Source of the DNA: Tissierellia bacterium
GTDB lineage: Bacteria > Bacillota > Clostridia > Tissierellales > Tepidimicrobiaceae
Reading direction: 5' to 3'
DNA length: 54,964 nt
Assembly: GCA_012728725.1 (NCBI GenBank)
Contig: JAAYEM010000076.1
Span: forward strand, 1 to 54,964
The notes beneath the pieces are model-generated. The model saw only the letters and a list, made by a program, of their open reading frames with translations, ran no database searches and was not told where the DNA came from. Below are positions 51,547-54,964 of this stretch, in pieces (position 1 is the first letter of the stretch; every line of letters starts with the position of its first letter). Made by a program: the position numbers and the translations under genes.

Positions 51547-54489
51547 GTGAAAAAGCTATTATCTTTAGTCTTAATACTGGTCATAGTAACTTTTAACTTA
51601 TATCCAGCCCTGGCAGCCTCTTCAGAGGAAAGGCTGTATCGGGAAGCTGGGGAAATACTTAAAAAGGTTGGCGTATTAAAAGGCTCTGAAACTGGGGATT
51701 TAATGTTGAATGATAAACTTAAAAGGCAGGATATGGTAGTCCTATTAAGCCGCCTATACAAAAAAGAGGAGACGGCTAAAAGATATACCCCCAAAAATTT
51801 ATTTAGCGATGTACAAAGCTCCTTTTATAAGCCCTATATTGCATGGGCAGTAGATCAAGGCCTTATTAAGGGAAGGGATAATAATGAGTTTGGATTTGAC
51901 GATCCAGTAACGGTACAGGAGATGCAGACAGTCCTTTTAAGGGCCTTAGGCTATTGGGAAGAAGCTAAAGACTGGGATAATGTGCCCAACTTCGCAAAAG
52001 GCCTAGGACTGATGAGAGGATTGTCTTCCTCATCAAGGGAGCAGGTAACAAGGGGCCTGATGGCAGCCATGACCTTAAATGCCCTAAGGCTTACCATCAG
52101 TGGGGGAAGTATGACATTAGCAGACAAGCTAAATCTAGATATACCCGATTCCTTTAATGTAGAAGCCTTTCCTTTTTTAAATAAAAACACCCTCAAAATT
52201 GAGGGTGTTGCTAAAGGCACTGATAAACTAACCCTAGTATTAAAACCCCTTTCAGATAGCATAAGCTCTGGAGAAAAGAAGTATAATATTCCCCTGGCAG
52301 CAGACGGTAGATTTTCCTATGAAATATCCGGCCTGGAACCGGGCAAATACGAGTATATCTTTGTAAGCGGAGACCTTAGCACTGATCCAGTAAGCATAAC
52401 CGTTCCTGAGCCCCCCTTTGAAATTAAGGATATAAGGGCTAACAATTTAAAGGAGATTGTAATAGATTTTACACTTCCAGTGGACAAGTATAGCAGCCAA
52501 TTTATAAGCAATTATATGACCAATGCAGGAAGTATCAAATCAGTACGCTTAGAGAATAAGGATAAAACAGTAGTCCTTACATTAGATGAAGCAATGAAGA
52601 ACCAAGCTACATATAAATTATCCATCCATAGGATAAAATCCAGTAATGATGAAGAGTTGACCATTAAGGATTGGGAATTTGAAGCCTTTGACAATACATT
52701 TCCAAAAGTGGACAATATAATAGCCCTAGGCAATAAGGGTTTAAGGATCTATATGTCAGAACCCATAAAGCCTGCCAAATCCTCCAACTTCAAAATAGAT
52801 GGAAAGAACATCCCAGCCCAGGTGGAAACAGTGGACAATGTAATTACCCTAAAATACTACTCAGCATCCTATGCCCCCAAAGAAGGGAAGCATACCCTAT
52901 CCGTATCCAATCTAGAGGACTATGCAGGCTACAAGGGGATTGCCCAAGATATAAGCTTTGAAATAGTAAAGGATACAGACCCACCTAAGGTTCTAGATGT
53001 GGAGGCCAGCCTCGAAGAGCTTGTAATCCATTTTGATGAGGAAATAGATCCCCAATCGGCGGTAAGGACCAACTTCTATTGGAAATCTGGTTCAAGTAAA
53101 AGGTATCCAGCCAAGGTAGAGGTAGTAAACCATAAGGTATACCTAATCTTTTCAGGCAATAACCTGCTACCTCCCCGGGACATTACACTATATATAGATA
53201 GCATAAGCGATTATACAGGCAATAAGCTTCAAAAGTGGAGCCAGGATATAAGGCCAGTTATAGACACCACCAATCCTGAGGTAATAGGACTAATGGTATC
53301 GGAAGATGGCAGATCCATAAAGGTATACTTTAGCAAGAGCGTAGATGGAAAAAGCAAGGCCTACTATAGCATAAAGGATCAGGAAAATAGGACAGTTAGT
53401 ATTAGGAATATAGAGGGCTCTGGTAGGGAATATACTATATACTTAAGCGCCCCCCTACCTGCAGGAATGAACACCATAACCATTGAAAATATTGTAGATA
53501 CTACAGCCTATAAGAATAAAATGATTCCATTTACCCAGCAGATATATATGGAGGATGTGGAACCGCCACAAATAGTCAGCTATTCCGCTAAAGGGAACCA
53601 GATAATAATCCTATTTAGCAAGGAAATGGATATAGCCACAGTAGAGAATCCCAGCAACTATCTAATTGAATTTGGAGGAAGGTATGATTACCTGCCCCTG
53701 GCTACAAAAATAGAGCAGGTATACGATGAAAAAACCTATGTAATAACCCTGCCAGAGGAGATAGATGGCAAGAAGGTTGATATAGGTGCCAGCGGCAATA
53801 TTAAAGAAATGAAAGTATACGGCCTTAAGGCTGCAAATGGAGTATTGTTGGCCCCTACTGAATTGACCTTTGATGGTCAGAGCCAGGGCCAAGGGCTAAT
53901 GAAAAAGGCTGAATTGGTAGAGCCAGATAAGATAGTAGTAAAATTTGACCAGCCTATATTCTATGCCTCCTACGATGATTTTACTGTATCAGGAAGGACC
54001 ATATACGATGTAAGGGTGGATGGCAGTGATGAGCTTGTAATAATACTAGATGATAAGGGTGAAACAACCATAAGTGGAAACCTAACCATAAGGTCCAATA
54101 ATTCCATCCAGACCTTGCTGGGAACTGGGGTGAAGGCAGAATCCATAACCATTGAGGACAGGGTGCCTCCCCGCATTGCCTCAGACATAGACGACCTTAG
54201 GGTAAGTGGAGGGGTAATAGAGCTCCCCTTTACAGAAAAATTGGACAGTCTAATGGCCTCTAGATTTAACAGGGATCTAATAGTAGAATCCCATGGAATA
54301 GGCATACTGGATGAATCGGAATATACCACCAGCCTGGACTCCAGTGGTAAAGTTATCAAAATAACAGTAAAAAGCTCTGCCAGATCTAGCTATGGTTACA
54401 CAGTAAGGCTGGTAGAAAACCCCAGATATATAATGGACCTAAATGGAAATGTGGTAGAATACGATGGGTATGAGTATTATACCAGATAA
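51547..54489 (+). CDS. Large SLH-domain protein with SbsA/Big_5-type Ig repeats
   Basis: 980 residues. A signal peptide (MKKLLSLVLILVIVTFNLYP, cleavage near ALAA) is followed by SLH segments to about 200 (including LFSDVQSSFYKPYIAWAVDQ). Then come about seven Ig-like repeats with the SbsA/Big_5 hallmark of an acidic FDEEID- or FSKEMD-like strand, for example DPPKVLDVEASLEELVIHFD and VEPPQIVSYSAKGNQIIILF. It should be a secreted S-layer or adhesin protein bound to the wall. The GTG at 51547 is eight bases after AAGGAG; the ATG at 51541 is too near. Confidence 0.87.
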   Translation: MKKLLSLVLILVIVTFNLYPALAASSEERLYREAGEILKKVGVLKGSETGDLMLNDKLKRQDMVVLLSRLYKKEETAKRYTPKNLFSDVQSSFYKPYIAWAVDQGLIKGRDNNEFGFDDPVTVQEMQTVLLRALGYWEEAKDWDNVPNFAKGLGLMRGLSSSSREQVTRGLMAAMTLNALRLTISGGSMTLADKLNLDIPDSFNVEAFPFLNKNTLKIEGVAKGTDKLTLVLKPLSDSISSGEKKYNIPLAADGRFSYEISGLEPGKYEYIFVSGDLSTDPVSITVPEPPFEIKDIRANNLKEIVIDFTLPVDKYSSQFISNYMTNAGSIKSVRLENKDKTVVLTLDEAMKNQATYKLSIHRIKSSNDEELTIKDWEFEAFDNTFPKVDNIIALGNKGLRIYMSEPIKPAKSSNFKIDGKNIPAQVETVDNVITLKYYSASYAPKEGKHTLSVSNLEDYAGYKGIAQDISFEIVKDTDPPKVLDVEASLEELVIHFDEEIDPQSAVRTNFYWKSGSSKRYPAKVEVVNHKVYLIFSGNNLLPPRDITLYIDSISDYTGNKLQKWSQDIRPVIDTTNPEVIGLMVSEDGRSIKVYFSKSVDGKSKAYYSIKDQENRTVSIRNIEGSGREYTIYLSAPLPAGMNTITIENIVDTTAYKNKMIPFTQQIYMEDVEPPQIVSYSAKGNQIIILFSKEMDIATVENPSNYLIEFGGRYDYLPLATKIEQVYDEKTYVITLPEEIDGKKVDIGASGNIKEMKVYGLKAANGVLLAPTELTFDGQSQGQGLMKKAELVEPDKIVVKFDQPIFYASYDDFTVSGRTIYDVRVDGSDELVIILDDKGETTISGNLTIRSNNSIQTLLGTGVKAESITIEDRVPPRIASDIDDLRVSGGVIELPFTEKLDSLMASRFNRDLIVESHGIGILDESEYTTSLDSSGKVIKITVKSSARSSYGYTVRLVENPRYIMDLNGNVVEYDGYEYYTR
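52186..52209 (-). terminator. Terminator-like palindrome inside the SLH gene, antisense
   Basis: AACACCCTCAA-AA-TTGAGGGTGTT inside coding sequence. On the minus strand it is followed by TTTATTT, so it has the form of an intrinsic terminator for antisense transcripts. On the coding strand no T-run follows. Confidence 0.35.
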
Positions 54490-54599
54490 ATATGGGTGCC
54501 AGATCCAACCTACTAATTTATTGTAAATTTTGGTACCCAGCACCACCTGAATAAATATTGGAACCCGGCACCTTGTAAATATTGGTGCCGGGTTCCAAT
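54486..54599 (+). repeat. Cluster of four GGTGCC/GGCACC repeat units
   Basis: Four direct units beginning at the SLH stop codon: TAAATATGGGTGCCAGATCC, TAAATTTTGGTACCCAGCAC, TAAATATTGGAACCCGGCAC and TAAATATTGGTGCCGGGTTC. The last two also form a perfect 16-base hairpin (54557-54572 with 54584-54599), which could end the SLH transcript. Confidence 0.65.
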
Positions 54600-54637
54600 T
54601 TACTACCTTTCCCATCCCCTATAATTCCTATTTTAGC

Positions 54638-54763
54638 CTATTTTTCAAAGGCAATAATATAATATTTGCCACCAAGCTCCTCTTCCAGCTTCTTTATCTG
54701 TTTTAATTCATCATCGTTAAGCTTGGCTAAATTTACTTGATCCAGCCTATTTTTCTTTTCCAT
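54638..54763 (-). CDS. Small protein of 41 residues, unknown function
   Basis: A short open frame with a very good AGGAGG site seven bases before its ATG. The product is charged and mostly helical (KLNDDELKQIKKLEEELGG) with a short hydrophobic end KYYIIAFEK. The codon pattern resembles neighbouring real genes. I do not recognise a named family. Real translation is likely from the ribosome site. Confidence 0.55.
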   Translation of the reverse strand: MEKKNRLDQVNLAKLNDDELKQIKKLEEELGGKYYIIAFEK

Positions 54764-54804
54764 TACCCAGCCTCCTAACTGCTTTTCTTGGTTTGTAAAC
54801 TTAA

Positions 54805-54964
54805 ATGAAAATTGAGGACTCCAACCCTCTGTGGTACAATGTTTTTGCCAAAACCAAATTACCTCCCAGAAAGGATGAAGTCCTCATACAAAAAATTGTA
54901 CCAATTAAGTGCCCAAAATGCAATAATAAAGATTCTTTTTATCGCTATGGCAAAGATAGAGATG
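54805..54964 (+). CDS. Transposase N-terminal fragment, runs off the window
   Basis: The frame opens with ATG right after a stop and stays open to the window end (53 codons). It encodes IQKIVPIKCPKCNNKDSF followed by YRYGKDRD, the CPxC zinc-ribbon start found in many DDE transposases before the catalytic domain. No good ribosome site is visible. The second cysteine pair and the catalytic part lie outside, so the IS family and intactness are undetermined. Confidence 0.55.
   Translation, partial: MKIEDSNPLWYNVFAKTKLPPRKDEVLIQKIVPIKCPKCNNKDSFYRYGKDRD

Overview
The window reads as chromosomal DNA from an anaerobic, endospore-forming, low-GC Firmicute of the Clostridia/Tissierellia type. The evidence is the sporulation genes spoIIID, spoIIQ and spoIID, strong AGGAGG ribosome sites with many TTG/GTG starts, heavy AGG arginine use, sigma-A promoters of TTGACA-17-TATAAT type, an ATP synthase c subunit with a sodium-type ion site, two lysine-fermentation genes and SLH surface proteins without an outer-membrane system. 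The genus cannot be fixed from the sequence alone.

Layout. 1-35 kb is a conserved housekeeping block, almost all on the minus strand. From right to left it runs: a zinc-ribbon protein, fba, transaldolase, two glpX genes, a glycosidase/beta-galactosidase pair, rho, rpmE, DUF1385, prmC, two chromate-type transporter halves, prfA, carbamate kinase (with a plus-strand ZIP transporter after it), ywlC/tsaC, ywlE, rpiB, upp, tagO, wecB, the ATP synthase operon (atpZ-I-B-E-F-H-A-G-D-C), ywmB, murA, spoIID, spoIIQ and spoIIID. The order resembles the pyrG-fba-tal-glpX-rho-rpmE-prfA-prmC...upp-atp-ywmB-murA-spoIID-spoIIQ string of Bacillus, with local insertions. The left end carries the 3' part of an AroM-family gene and, between spoIID and murA, a decayed fic gene.

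35-55 kb is more accessory. It holds kce and kal beside a MalY-type aminotransferase; an RND exporter with a coiled-coil insertion of about 210 residues, in an operon with its TetR regulator and with a clear promoter and operator; a nucleotidyltransferase with the stump of a partner gene; a plus-strand ABC system (ATPase, extracellular CARDB-like protein, MacB-type permease); two SLH proteins flanking pyrG; a 41-codon small gene; and the start of a transposase at the right edge. Copies of a GGTGCC/GGCACC palindromic repeat were noticed only in this half.

Together, the left half covers energy coupling, translation and transcription termination, nucleotide salvage, cell-wall and teichoic-acid precursors, and engulfment-stage sporulation. 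The right half covers envelope transport, surface-layer proteins and amino-acid fermentation. No rRNA, tRNA or CRISPR array was seen.
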